A DNA stretch of 64,000 nt from Allonocardiopsis opalescens (GTDB taxonomy: Bacteria > Actinomycetota > Actinomycetes > Streptosporangiales > Streptosporangiaceae): NCBI RefSeq assembly GCF_003002095.1, contig NZ_PVZC01000004.1:620001-684000 (forward strand), read 5' to 3'. The stretch's first letter is position 1. Each line of letters opens with the position of its first letter. Shown here piece after piece: positions 1-7,978 of the stretch. The position numbers and the translations under genes are program-made. A model generated the notes under the pieces. It did no database searches. It saw only the letters and a list, made by a program, of their open reading frames with translations, and was not told where the DNA came from.

Positions 1-163
1 GCGCCCACAGGTACAGGCCCAGTTCGAGCCCGAGCACCGTCGCGACGGCGGTGCGGAAGCCGTGCAGGGCGGCGCGCCGCATGATCAGCGCCATGGCCGG
101 GCCGGGCGAGGCGGAGATCAGCAGCACGGCGCCGACGAACACCGGCAGCGAGGCGAGGTCCAT
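1..163 (-). CDS. LysE/RhtB-family amino-acid exporter, N-terminal part (cut by window edge)
   Basis: The first 54 residues are visible and the gene runs off the left end of the window. The N-terminus has the family hallmark: a first hydrophobic helix, then ISASPGPAMALIMRRA, matching the conserved P-G-P loop after helix 1 of LysE/RhtB transporters. Members of this family export amino acids or related metabolites by proton antiport across the cytoplasmic membrane. The ATG at 163 is the first plausible start after the stop of the co-directional upstream gene at 216, a gap of 52 bases, so the two may be co-transcribed. The substrate cannot be told from this fragment. Confidence 0.85.
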   Translation of the reverse strand, partial: MDLASLPVFVGAVLLISASPGPAMALIMRRAALHGFRTAVATVLGLELGLYLWA

Positions 164-215
164 GCCGCCATGGTGGCACGGCGCGGCCCCCGGCGCCTCC
201 CGGTATTCGGCTACC

Positions 216-1739
216 TCAGCCGGACGCGCCCGGCGCCTGGAACTCCTGCACCTGGGCGTAGGAGGGGGCGGCGAGGCCCACCGGCCTGCCGTCCCGGACG
301 GCGGTCGCGGTGTCGACAGCCGCCGCCAGCGCGGTGCGGTAGAGCAGCGAGCCGAGGCTGACCCTGCGCACGCCCAGTTCGGCCAGCTCGGCGAGGCCGG
401 GACCGGCCGGCGAGTACAGGATGTTCAGCGGGACGAGGAGCGAGGCCGTCAGCTCGGCGATCCCCTCGGGATCCGACAGTCCCGGCACGAAGACCCCGTC
501 CGCCCCGGCCTGCTCGTAGACGGCGAGGCGGGCCGCGGTCTCCTCCTGCCGCAGCCCCAGCCAGTGGGTGTCGGTGCGTGCGTTGACGAACAGCTCGGGC
601 ACCGCCGCCTTGACGGCGGTGATCTTCGCGGCGTGCAGCCGCGCGGGCGCGAGCGTGCCGTCGGCGCGGCCGTCCTCAAGGTTGATCCCGGCGGCTCCCG
701 CCTCGTGCAGCCGCCGGGCCAGCTCGGCCACCTCCGCGGGCTCGTCACTGAAACCGCCCTCGGCGTCGACGGTGAACAGCAGCGGGCCGCGTCCCAGCAC
801 CCGGGCCAGCTCCAGAGTCGCGGCGGCGGTGGCCGCCGCCCCGTCCGGCAGGCCCGCGGCGGCGGCCACGCCCAGGCTGGTGGTGCCTACCGCCGGGAAG
901 CCCTGCGCGGCCAGGGCGGCCGCGGAGGCGTGGTCCCAGGCATTGGGCAGCAGCAGCGGGGTGGCCTGGTGGTGCAGCCGGGCGAAGGGGGTCAGCGCGC
1001 GCCCCAGCAGGCCGTCGGCCAGGGCGAGCGCGTGCGCCCGGCCGGGGCAGACCCGGGGCGGGGCGCCGAAGACGAGGGGCACCGGGTTGTCCCGGTCGGC
1101 GGCCAGGCGCAGCAGCACCGCGTCGCCCTCGGCGATCGGCCGGCCGCCGATCCGGGTGGCCGCGGTGGCGACGCGGCGGGTGGTCCGCACCGGCGGCTCG
1201 TCCCTGAGCACCCGGGCCGGCGGCGCGTCACCGCCCGCCGCGGCCTCGACCAGCGCCGCCGTCGCGTCGCAGGCCTGGACCAGCAGGCCGATCCGCCCGG
1301 CGGCGGCCTCCATCGCCGCCTCGTCCTTTGGGTCCGGCCCCAGCAGCGCCACCAGCTCCGCCACCGCCGCGTCGGCGGCCGGGTCCTGGTGGCCGAAGTA
1401 GGCTCCGGCCACCACGGGCACCGCCGCCGCCACCGCCGCGGGCTCCGGCAGCCCCAGCGCCTCGGCCAGGGTGCGCACCACCCGCACCCGCAGGTCCCCG
1501 TCGTCCGGGGCGGGATTCCGCAGCGCGGCGGGGTCGAGCCGGGCCAGCTCGGCCTCGACCAGCGACCGGCGGCGCCGGTGCGCCTCCCCGGAGCTGAACC
1601 GGGCCACGGAGGCCCGCAGCCAGGCCACGCTCGCCCCGGCCGGACCGTCCTCGGCGGGTGGGGGCGGCACGAGCGCCGGGTCGGCGAGCGCCGCCCGCAC
1701 GTCGGTGTACTGGTCGAACTCATGCACGGTCTGCGTCAT
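216..1739 (-). CDS. Fusion of a shortened cytochrome P450-like domain with an isocitrate lyase/PEP mutase-family domain
   Basis: The protein has 507 residues and two parts. Residues about 1-250 look like a compact P450: an I-helix-like stretch VQACDATAAL near 155-163, a beta region PPVRTTRRV near 182-190, and a heme-ligand motif FGAPPRVCPGRA at 224-235 with Cys231. A normal P450 has about 400 residues, so much is missing. Residues about 260-500 match the PEP mutase/2-methylisocitrate lyase superfamily (LLLPNAWDHASA, TVDAEGGF, INLEDG at 352-357, NARTD at 386-390), enzymes that make or break C-C or C-P bonds in 2-oxoacids. The divergent ArsR-type gene across a palindromic spacer is the likely regulator. 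The substrate is unknown. Whether the P450 part binds heme is inference. Confidence 0.8.
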   Translation of the reverse strand: MTQTVHEFDQYTDVRAALADPALVPPPPAEDGPAGASVAWLRASVARFSSGEAHRRRRSLVEAELARLDPAALRNPAPDDGDLRVRVVRTLAEALGLPEPAAVAAAVPVVAGAYFGHQDPAADAAVAELVALLGPDPKDEAAMEAAAGRIGLLVQACDATAALVEAAAGGDAPPARVLRDEPPVRTTRRVATAATRIGGRPIAEGDAVLLRLAADRDNPVPLVFGAPPRVCPGRAHALALADGLLGRALTPFARLHHQATPLLLPNAWDHASAAALAAQGFPAVGTTSLGVAAAAGLPDGAAATAAATLELARVLGRGPLLFTVDAEGGFSDEPAEVAELARRLHEAGAAGINLEDGRADGTLAPARLHAAKITAVKAAVPELFVNARTDTHWLGLRQEETAARLAVYEQAGADGVFVPGLSDPEGIAELTASLLVPLNILYSPAGPGLAELAELGVRRVSLGSLLYRTALAAAVDTATAVRDGRPVGLAAPSYAQVQEFQAPGASG

Positions 1740-1761
1740 GCCCCGACGCTAGGCGCCGGAC

Positions 1762-1781
1762 GGTTCGGCGCGCACCGAACC
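1762..1781. promoter_or_regulatory. Palindromic operator between the P450/PEP-mutase fusion and the ArsR gene
   Basis: GGTTCGG (1762-1768) and CCGAACC (1775-1781) form a perfect 7-bp inverted repeat with a 6-base spacer. It sits in the 64-base gap between two divergent starts (1739 and 1804), the usual position for an autoregulated ArsR/winged-helix site. A CATCAT at 1792-1797 lies 7 bases before the ATG at 1804 and could be the -10 of a leaderless transcript. Confidence 0.5.
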
Positions 1782-1803
1782 ATACCGGCGGCATCATGGA
1801 TCC

Positions 1804-2478
1804 ATGTCACCCCTTGCCGAGACGGCGAGCCTGCTGGCCGACCGCACCCGGGCCGCCATCTGCCAGGCGCTGCTCGACGGGCGCGCCTGGACCGCGGGCG
1901 AACTGGCCCGGCACACCGGGATCGCGCCCTCCACCGCGAGCGAGCAGCTGAGCCGGCTCATCGACGGCGGGCTGCTGGCCGAGGAGCGCCAGGGGCGGCA
2001 CCGCTACGTCCGGCTGGCCGGCCCTCAGGCGGCCGCCCTGATCGAGGCGGTGGCCTCCTTCGCCCCCGACACCGCCCGCCCGCGCGGCCTGCGCGCCTCG
2101 GCGCGGGCCGGCGCCGAGGCGCGCGCCCGCACCTGCTACGACCACCTGGCGGGCCGGCTCGGTGTGGCGCTGGCCGACGCGATGGTCGGCCGCGGCCTGG
2201 TCGCCGCCGACGCCGGGCTCGCCGTGACCCCTGCGGGACGGGACTGGCTGGCCGAGGAGCTCGGGTACCGCCGCCCCGCCGGGGCGCGCCGACCGCTGGT
2301 GCGCGCCTGCCTGGACTGGACCGAGCGCCGGCCCCACTTCGCCGGGGCCCTGGGGGCGGCGCTGTGCGCCGCGGCGCTGGAGCGGCGGTGGGTGCGGCGG
2401 CTGGGCTCCGGGCGCGCGCTGGCCGTGACGCCGGAGGGGGCCGGGGCCTTCCGGGAGCTGCTGGGCGTCGAGTCCTGA
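1804..2478 (+). CDS. ArsR-family winged-helix transcriptional regulator with C-terminal extension
   Basis: The protein has 224 residues. The N-terminal 85 residues form an ArsR-type winged helix: LADRTRAAICQALLDG, then the HTH around TAGELARHTGIAPSTASEQL with the recognition helix near residues 40-55, then wing residues GRHRYVRL. No CxC-type metal-ligand pair is evident, so it is not an obvious metal sensor. The C-terminal 130 residues form a second domain seen in long actinobacterial ArsR proteins. It is divergent from the P450/PEP-mutase gene with an inverted repeat between them, so it probably controls that gene and itself. Confidence 0.85.
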   Translation: MSPLAETASLLADRTRAAICQALLDGRAWTAGELARHTGIAPSTASEQLSRLIDGGLLAEERQGRHRYVRLAGPQAAALIEAVASFAPDTARPRGLRASARAGAEARARTCYDHLAGRLGVALADAMVGRGLVAADAGLAVTPAGRDWLAEELGYRRPAGARRPLVRACLDWTERRPHFAGALGAALCAAALERRWVRRLGSGRALAVTPEGAGAFRELLGVES

Positions 2479-2695
2479 ACCGCGCCGCGTCCGGTGCCCG
2501 GTCCCGGGATGCCCTCCGTACGCGACGGACCGTGTAGCGATCCGTGCTTGATTCGGCGCGGAAGCTGTGGCGGACTTTGGAGCGCCGGCCACCGCGGCCG
2601 GCCGGGCCCGCCCCCTCGCCCCGTCCCCACGCCGCCACCGCCCCGCGCGGCACTCCCCGGAGGCGCGGCCCGTCGCACCCCTGTCAGGAGAGCCG

Positions 2696-3727
2696 ATGTC
2701 CGAATCCCGCCTGGTGCGCGCCGTCATGGCCGGGGACCTGCCGACCGCGGAAGAGGTACTGCGCGACGGGGCCGACCCCAACGGCCGCTGCCCGCTGGGC
2801 TACCCGCCGCTGCACCTCGCGTCGGCACTGGGCCGCCCGCAGCTGGTGGAGCTGCTGCTCACCTCCGGGGCCGATCCGCTGCTGCTCGACACGAGGACGG
2901 GCGCGTCGGCGCTGCACCGCGCCGCGCAGAGCGGCGTGGTGGACACCGCCCGGCTGCTGCTGGGGCACGGCGCGTTCATCGACCAGCAGTCGGCGCTCAA
3001 CGGCCACACCCCGCTGATGGACGCCGTCTGGCACAAGCGGCCGCGGATGGCGGAGTTCCTGCTCGACCAGGACGCCGACCCCGAGCTGCGCTCGCACGGC
3101 GGATACATCGCGCTGGACATGGAGGCGCTGAGCGCCGACGACGACTTCACCCCCTACCGCGAGGCGATCCTGCGGGCCCGCCGCCGCTACACCGCGCGGG
3201 ACCGCGAGCCGCTGAGGGTCGCGGCTCTCACCGGGGACCTCCTCGCCCTCGGCGAGGAGGTGGACCGGGGCGCCGACCTCGACCGCAGATCCAGCGACGG
3301 GCAGACCCCGCTGATGGACGCCGTCCGCGAGGGCCATACCGAGGCGGTCGCGCTGCTGCTGCGCGCCGGGGCCGACCCTCGGCTGGTCGACGGCGGCAAG
3401 TCGACGCCCGCGCACCGGGCCGGCTACCTGGGCCATGCGGACGTCGCGCGGCTGCTGGTGGCGGACCCGCGGCTCGAACTGGACGCGCGCGCCCCCTACA
3501 CCGGCCACACCGCCCTGCACGACGCCGTCTGGCACGGCCACACCGAGGCCGCCCGCGTGTTCGTCGCGGCGGGCGCCCGGCTGGACCTGCGCGGGCTCGA
3601 CGGCCGCACGCCGCTGGACATGGCGCGCGACTACGGCCGCTGCGAGCTGGTCGACCTGCTCGAGCAGGCCGAACGCGACCGCGCCTCCGGTCCCAACCGG
3701 CCCGAGCGGGTCGAGTCCGCCGGCTGA
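2696..3727 (+). CDS. Ankyrin-repeat protein
   Basis: The protein has 343 residues built almost wholly of ankyrin repeats. Typical units are PLHLASALGRPQLVELLL, TPLMDAVWHKRPRMAEFLL, TPLMDAVREGHTEAVALLL and TALHDAVWHGHTEAARVFV, with the TPLH-type helix starts and GADP loops. I count about seven to eight units, some degenerate around residues 140-175. No signal peptide or enzymatic domain is seen, so a cytoplasmic protein-protein interaction role is likely but the partner is unknown. The ATG at 2696 is preceded by CAGGAGAGCCG, a good Shine-Dalgarno sequence. A strong palindromic terminator follows directly. Confidence 0.9.
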   Translation: MSESRLVRAVMAGDLPTAEEVLRDGADPNGRCPLGYPPLHLASALGRPQLVELLLTSGADPLLLDTRTGASALHRAAQSGVVDTARLLLGHGAFIDQQSALNGHTPLMDAVWHKRPRMAEFLLDQDADPELRSHGGYIALDMEALSADDDFTPYREAILRARRRYTARDREPLRVAALTGDLLALGEEVDRGADLDRRSSDGQTPLMDAVREGHTEAVALLLRAGADPRLVDGGKSTPAHRAGYLGHADVARLLVADPRLELDARAPYTGHTALHDAVWHGHTEAARVFVAAGARLDLRGLDGRTPLDMARDYGRCELVDLLEQAERDRASGPNRPERVESAG

Positions 3728-3729
3728 CC

Positions 3730-3766
3730 GCCGCGCCGCGCGGGCGGACCGCCCGCGCGGCGCGGC
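3730..3766. terminator. Bidirectional terminator, 18-bp perfect stem
   Basis: An 18-base arm (3730-3747) and its exact complement (3749-3766) are separated by one base. It lies between the convergent ankyrin gene (ends 3727) and the small gene ending at 3790, so it can serve both. There is no U-tract, as is usual in high-GC actinomycetes. Confidence 0.75.
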
Positions 3767-3789
3767 CGCCGGCCGGACCCGGCGGCGCG

Positions 3790-4008
3790 CTACCGGCGCA
3801 TGCCGTCCACGACCGCGTTGGCGCGGGCGACGGGGCTCCCGCTCGGCAGGGCGCCGACGCCGCCCGGGCCCACGCCGCTGGGCACCCGCACCCCGTCGGG
3901 CGTGGCCCAGGCGCGCGCCGCGGCGAGCTGCTCGTGCCGGGGCTGGGCGCGCAGCCACTCGCGGTTGTCCCGGCTCAGCAGGCCGAAGAACTCCTCGATG
4001 ATCTCCAT
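3790..4008 (-). CDS. Small hypothetical protein, 72 residues
   Basis: A 72-residue frame starts with MEIIEEFFGLLSRDNREWLR. The ATG at 4008 is preceded at the right distance by AGGAGCC, a credible ribosome site. The first 35 residues are predicted helical and acidic/basic mixed. The second half is rich in Gly, Pro and Ser and looks disordered. It ends against a strong terminator shared with the ankyrin gene. I do not recognise a family. It could be an interaction partner of the neighbouring ankyrin protein, but only the adjacency suggests this. Confidence 0.5.
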   Translation of the reverse strand: MEIIEEFFGLLSRDNREWLRAQPRHEQLAAARAWATPDGVRVPSGVGPGGVGALPSGSPVARANAVVDGMRR

Positions 4009-4289
4009 ACACGGCTCCTGGTGTCGTTCGATGGGGACAGCTCCGTCACCGGGTCTCCGCGCCCCCTCTTCCGGCGCGGCCGGTCCGCCGGATCACGGCG
4101 AAGCCGCCGGAATCCATGCGAAGAGTTACCGATGCATTACTGAGCGTACTCACGCGGACGCGGGATCCCGGGGAGGCCGGGCGCGGCCGCCGGGAGGCGT
4201 CGGCGCGCGCATGCCGCCCCCGGCGCGGTTGACCTCAATCAAGGTCGAGGTCGTAGCGTCGCTACCGCTGCCGACGAGAGGAGCCGACC

Positions 4290-5201
4290 ATGAAGGCGGC
4301 CGCGTTCAACCGGCCCGGCGGGCCCGAGGTGCTGGAACTGATGGAGGTCCCGACGCCGGAACCGGGGCCGGGGGAGCTGCGGGTGCGGGTCAGGGCGGCC
4401 GGTGTGCAACCCTTCGACCTGGCCGTCCGGGCGGGCTGGATGCCGGCGGGCCTGCCCGACGGCTTCCCGCGCGTGCCCGGCAACGAGTTCGCCGGGGTGG
4501 TGGACCGGCTCGGCACCGGGGCCGCCGGCCCCGCCGCGGGCACGGAGGTGGTGGGCTTCACCCGGCTGACCGCCTATGCCGAGTACGTCGTCGTCCCGGC
4601 CGACCAGGTGGCCCCCAAGCCGGCCGGCATGCCGTGGGAGGTGGCGGGCGGCTTCTCGGCCGCCGTGCAGACCCCGCACATCGCGCTGGAGGCGCTGGGG
4701 GTGGGGGAGGGCGACACGGTGCTGGTGCACGCGGCGGCCGGCGGGGTCGGCTCCGTCGCGGTCCAGCTGGCCAGGATCGCCGGGGCCGCCGTCATCGGCA
4801 CCGCGAGCCCGGCCAACCACGACTACCTGCGCTCCCTCGGCGCCGTCCCGGTCGCCTACGGCGAGGGCCTGGAGGACCGGCTCCGCGCCGCGGCCCCCGA
4901 CGGCGTCGACGCCGTCATCGACGGGGCGGGCGGTGAGGCACTGGAGGTGTCGCTGCGCCTGGTCAAGGACCCCGCGCAGATCATCACCCTGGTCGAGCAC
5001 GACCGCGCCGCCGGGCTCGGCGTCCGCCTCACGCCGCACCGGCGCTCGGCGGCCCGGCTCACCGACGCCTTCCGCCACTACGAGGCGGGCCGCCTGCGCA
5101 TCCACCTGCGCGGCGTCTTCCCGCTCGCCCGCGCCGCCGACGCCCACCGCGAACTCGCCACCGGCCACGGCCGCGGCAAGGTGGTGCTGGTGGTGGACTG
5201 A
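4290..5201 (+). CDS. NADP-dependent quinone oxidoreductase-like enzyme (zinc-free MDR family)
   Basis: The protein has 303 residues. It has a GroES-like N-terminal domain (PGNEFAGVVDRLG near 63-75) and a Rossmann fold with AAGGVG at 149-154, followed by a cofactor region as in zeta-crystallin/QOR proteins. There are no structural zinc cysteines, so it belongs to the zinc-independent medium-chain reductases that use NADPH to reduce quinones or enones in the cytoplasm. The start is set by GAGAGGAGCCGACC just before the ATG. The region GGTTGACCTCAATCAAGG at 4227-4244 contains a TTGACC and may be part of its promoter or operator. The downstream flank is a pseudogene, so it appears monocistronic. 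Confidence 0.9.
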   Translation: MKAAAFNRPGGPEVLELMEVPTPEPGPGELRVRVRAAGVQPFDLAVRAGWMPAGLPDGFPRVPGNEFAGVVDRLGTGAAGPAAGTEVVGFTRLTAYAEYVVVPADQVAPKPAGMPWEVAGGFSAAVQTPHIALEALGVGEGDTVLVHAAAGGVGSVAVQLARIAGAAVIGTASPANHDYLRSLGAVPVAYGEGLEDRLRAAAPDGVDAVIDGAGGEALEVSLRLVKDPAQIITLVEHDRAAGLGVRLTPHRRSAARLTDAFRHYEAGRLRIHLRGVFPLARAADAHRELATGHGRGKVVLVVD

Positions 5202-5221
5202 GCGCGCCGCCGGAACACCGG

Positions 5222-5376
5222 CGATTCGTGAGGCCGGGTGTGGTGTGCAGCGCGCAGATCACGAACACCAGTTCGGCGTCGTAGTCGCGGCCCGGCCGCA
5301 GTCCCTGGTCCCGCCGATCGCTGCGGCGAAGTGGTAGCCGCGCAGGCAGTGGTTGCGCAGCGTGGCGGGCCGCGGA
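5222..5376 (-). pseudogene. Remnant of an HD-domain hydrolase (cyanamide-hydratase-like)
   Basis: On the minus strand two frames carry the parts of one HD-domain protein. The first reads RNHCLRGYHFAAAIGGT and the second DQGLRPGRDYDAELVFVICA then LHTTPGLT. Together they match the family pattern N-H-S-x-R-x-[YW]-x-F...GLRPG.DYD.EL.F..C.LHD.GLT. A frameshift separates the halves near 5310, and the diagnostic HD pair is destroyed (LHTTPGLT instead of a form like LHDTGLT). Both ends are missing. It lies between an MDR reductase and the EF-hand gene. I am fairly sure of the HD origin from the motif order, but no search was run. Confidence 0.6.
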
Positions 5377-5481
5377 GGGGGTGCGGCGACGGCAGGGGGA
5401 TTGTCGGTGGCCGTCGCCGACGAGGTCGCGGCGTTCACGGGGTCGCGGCCGTGGGTGCCGCGGCCGCGCGGAGGGGCGCGG

Positions 5482-6030
5482 TCAGACCATGCCGAAGATG
5501 ATGCCGCCCGGGGCGCGCGGGTCGGCGCGGTAGAAGAACTCGCGTGCGGAGCGGATGAACTCCTGGCGGCTGACATTGCCGTCGCCGTCGGCGTCCATCG
5601 CCGAGAAGACCTGGAGGCCGTCGGTGGTGGTGACGCCCAGGACGTCCATCAGCTGGATGACCTCCTCCCGGCCGATGGTGTTGCCGCCGTCGGCGTCGAG
5701 CACGTCGAAGACCGCGTGCGCCAGGCCCTCGACCAGGTTGAACCTGCTGGTGTCGACCACCGCGGTGCGCAGGGCGGCGATGAACTCCGCCCGGTCCAGC
5801 CGCGGCTCGGGGCCGCCGGCGTGGCGCAGCAGCTCGGTCCAGGCCATCCGGTAGGCGGTCCGCAGCGCCACGGCCTTGCGGCTGTCGGGGGCCAGGGCGT
5901 AGCCGGTGAGGTAGCGGTCGACGAGCCGTTGGTAGTCGGCCCATTCGACGCGGTGGTCGTGGTCGGAGTCGATGACGTCGAAGAGCCGGCCCAGAGTGTC
6001 GCCGACGGCGTCGGCGTAGGCGGTCGTCAT
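5482..6030 (-). CDS. EF-hand calcium-binding protein, calerythrin-like
   Basis: The protein has 182 residues with the four-EF-hand layout of actinobacterial calerythrin (about 177 residues). Canonical 12-residue loops are DSDHDHRVEWAD (21-32), DADGGNTIGREE (112-123) and DADGDGNVSRQE (146-157). The second site, around residues 72-83, has lost its acidic ligands (GGPEPRLDRAEF) and probably does not bind calcium, as in calerythrin-like proteins. It lacks a signal peptide, so it is likely a cytosolic Ca2+ buffer or sensor. Both flanks are pseudogenes, so nothing nearby hints at a target. The ATG at 6030 is preceded by GAAAGGACCCGC. Confidence 0.92.
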   Translation of the reverse strand: MTTAYADAVGDTLGRLFDVIDSDHDHRVEWADYQRLVDRYLTGYALAPDSRKAVALRTAYRMAWTELLRHAGGPEPRLDRAEFIAALRTAVVDTSRFNLVEGLAHAVFDVLDADGGNTIGREEVIQLMDVLGVTTTDGLQVFSAMDADGDGNVSRQEFIRSAREFFYRADPRAPGGIIFGMV

Positions 6031-6327
6031 GCGGGTCCTTTCACAGCGGTGGGCGAAATCGGCGCAGCGGTTCTGGCCGCTACGAGTAACCGAGGGTGAT
6101 TATCCATCACCGGGGCCCCGCACGGGCCGCTTAGCGGATACAAGCACCGCTACCTGCGGAATCAGTTCGCCGGAACCGATGAATCGCACGGCCTCGGCCA
6201 CCGCCCCCACCGGCTCGACGGACGGCCGACCGGCGGGCAAGGGACGGTTTCGGGCGCATGGTGCGCCGGATTTTCCCGCACCATACAGAATCCACTGAAC
6301 CTGCGAAGCCATCGCCATACTGCTCCG

Positions 6328-6625
6328 ATGGTGACGATCGTGGCCTTCCACGCCCATCCGGACGACGAGGTGCTGCTGCGGCCACGATCCCGAGGTGCTG
6401 AACGCGATGTTCGGCCCGTCGGAGGCGATCACCCACCGATTCGACGTGCGCCGCCAGGCCCGGCGCAAGCGCGACGCCCTGGCCGCCCACCGCTCGGAGC
6501 CGGCGGGCTCCGGCCGGACGGCGGCGGTATGCGCACCGCCGTCCGGCTGCCCGCCCCCGTGTTCGGCCTGCCGCTCGGCCGCGAGTGGTTCGCCGAGGCG
6601 CCGCCGACCGCCCGGGCGCGGAGCG
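6328..6625 (+). pseudogene. Decayed PIG-L/LmbE-family deacetylase with internal deletion
   Basis: The reading frame opens with MVTIVAFHAHPDDEVLL, the zinc-binding N-terminus (AHPDDE) of LmbE/PIG-L N-acetylglucosaminyl deacetylases such as those of mycothiol metabolism. It then jumps in another frame (from 6380) to GHDPEVLNAMFGPSEAITHR and DVRRQARRKRDALAAH, which is the C-terminal part of the family. After a second frame change it ends with RLPAPVFGLPLGREWF. An intact member has about 240-280 residues, so roughly 130-170 central residues are deleted and at least two frameshifts exist. The upstream 297-base gap (6031-6327) holds no gene that I can support. Confidence 0.75.
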
Positions 6626-6639
6626 CGGGACGGACCGGG

Positions 6640-7293
6640 TCAGCGGGCGGAGCCGGTCAGCAGGCTGACGAAGACCTCCACCGGCTGCGCTCCCGACACC
6701 GTCTGGCTCTCGTCGAAGACGAAGGTCGGCACGCCGGTGACACCGAGGCGGGCGGCGGCGCGCTCGTCGGCGCGCACGTCCTCGGCGTACGCGCTCCCGG
6801 CCAGGACCTCGCGCACGAGCGCGTCGGGCAGCCCGGCGCGGCGGCCGAGGCGGGCCAGCACGGCGTGGTCGGACAGGATCGCGCCGTGCTCGGTGTAGGC
6901 GCGGCCCAGCTGCTCGCGGACGGCGTCACCGGCCCCGCCGGCCTGGCCGGCGTGCATCAGGCGGTGCGCGTCGAAGCTGTTGACCGGGCGGGCGATGTCC
7001 AGCCGGTAGGCCAGTCCCGTCTCGGCCGCCATGGCGCTCAGCCGCTCGATGCCGCGCGCCGCCTCCGCCGCGGTGACCCCCAGGTCGCGCCGCATCCGCT
7101 CGGGGATGGTCGGCCCCGGCTCCTTCGGCAGGTCCGGCATCAGTTCGAAGCTGCGCCAGTGCACCGCCACGGCGTCGCGGCGCCCGGAGCGGGCCAGCGC
7201 CGCCTCGAACCGCCGCTTGCCCAGCAGGCACCACGGGCATAGGAAGTCGAACCAGACGTCCACGCGGGTCACCGTCCCGGCACCGGTCGTCAT
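6640..7293 (-). CDS. DsbA-family (FrnE-like) thiol oxidoreductase
   Basis: The protein has 217 residues. The active site is CPWC at residues 19-22 in WFDFLCPWCLLGKRRFE, typical of FrnE/2-hydroxychromene-2-carboxylate isomerase-type DsbA proteins. The cis-proline loop is GVTGVPTFVFD near residues 180-190. Such proteins are cytoplasmic thiol:disulfide oxidoreductases or glutathione/mycothiol-linked isomerases. There is no signal peptide. It is divergent from an HxlR regulator starting at 7362, a common redox or electrophile-sensing arrangement. Its 3' end abuts the decayed PIG-L gene. Confidence 0.92.
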   Translation of the reverse strand: MTTGAGTVTRVDVWFDFLCPWCLLGKRRFEAALARSGRRDAVAVHWRSFELMPDLPKEPGPTIPERMRRDLGVTAAEAARGIERLSAMAAETGLAYRLDIARPVNSFDAHRLMHAGQAGGAGDAVREQLGRAYTEHGAILSDHAVLARLGRRAGLPDALVREVLAGSAYAEDVRADERAAARLGVTGVPTFVFDESQTVSGAQPVEVFVSLLTGSAR

Positions 7294-7361
7294 ATGCGCT
7301 CACTCCTCGGATCGCGTCGTACGGTTGGTCACGTCGTGCACGTCCGAGCCGGGGAGGGCCG

Positions 7362-7730
7362 ATGGCGGGCCTCGCGCCTCCAGCCAGGAACACCTTCGAC
7401 CGCGACTGTCCCAGCCGCACCGTGCTGAACCACGTCTCCAGCCGGTGGGGGATCCTGGTGCTGAGCCTGCTGCGCGAGCGGCCGCACCGCTTCTTCCTGC
7501 TGCGCGACCGCATCGACGGGATCAGCGAGAAGATGCTGTCGCAGACGCTGCGGCAGCTCGCCTCCGACGGCCTGGTCGAGCGGCGGGTGCGGGCCACCAG
7601 CCCGCCGCAGGTCAGCTACGCGCTCACCCCGCTCGGCCAGGAGCTGGCCGAGCACGTCCAGGCGCTGCTGGACTGGATCGTGCTGCGGACCGACGACATC
7701 CTGCTGGCCCGCGCCCGCGCCGCCGGCTGA
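7362..7730 (+). CDS. HxlR-family transcriptional regulator
   Basis: The protein has 122 residues with one winged-helix domain. Diagnostic HxlR features are a Cys near the N-terminus (DRDCPSRTVLNHVSSRWGIL), the HTH around FFLLRDRIDGISEKMLSQTL, and the wing DGLVERRVRATSPPQVSYAL. Cys16 is where HypR/QorR-type members sense electrophiles or oxidants. It is divergent from the DsbA-like gene and probably represses it together with itself. The ATG at 7362 follows GGGGAGGGCCG. A perfect hairpin 50 bases downstream ends the transcript. Confidence 0.9.
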   Translation: MAGLAPPARNTFDRDCPSRTVLNHVSSRWGILVLSLLRERPHRFFLLRDRIDGISEKMLSQTLRQLASDGLVERRVRATSPPQVSYALTPLGQELAEHVQALLDWIVLRTDDILLARARAAG

Positions 7731-7779
7731 CCGCCGCCGCGCGGTGTGCCCGCCGACGGCGCCGGCCCCTCCTCGGCAC

Positions 7780-7815
7780 GGAGGCGGGTGGCGCCGGCCG
7801 GCGCCACCCGCCTCC
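7780..7815. terminator. 36-bp perfect palindrome, likely terminator
   Basis: An 18-base arm (7780-7797) is followed at once by its exact complement (7798-7815). It lies 50 bases after the HxlR stop and can also serve the convergent SDR gene ending at 7979. The rest of the gap (7816-7978) shows no gene that I can support. Confidence 0.65.
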
Positions 7816-7978
7816 CGTCCGTGCATGGAGCCGACCGTAGGCAGGCCCGCCGTCCGCCGGGAAGTACGCACAGCATGGTGCGGGGCGCACGCCGGGGTAG
7901 GCGCGCAGCGTCCGGGGCCGACCGGGCCGCCGGGGGTGACTCACGCCACGGCGGCGGCCGGTTCCGCGCCGGCTGCCG

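Noticed and set aside
51-2537. Long open frames on the plus strand opposite the P450/PEP-mutase gene
   Set aside because: They are antisense shadows caused by high GC and missing stop codons. The minus-strand protein has clear domain motifs; the antisense products are Arg/Pro-rich without domains.
5238-5576. Overlapping short frames in the region of the HD-domain remnant
   Set aside because: They are fragments of one broken gene or antisense shadows. No start codon with ribosome site leads an intact domain.
7816-7978. A small gene or gene remnant after the 36-bp palindrome (fragment like CAYFPADGGPAYGRLHA on the minus strand)
   Set aside because: No start with ribosome site, no recognisable motif and no conservation evidence. 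It may be chance.
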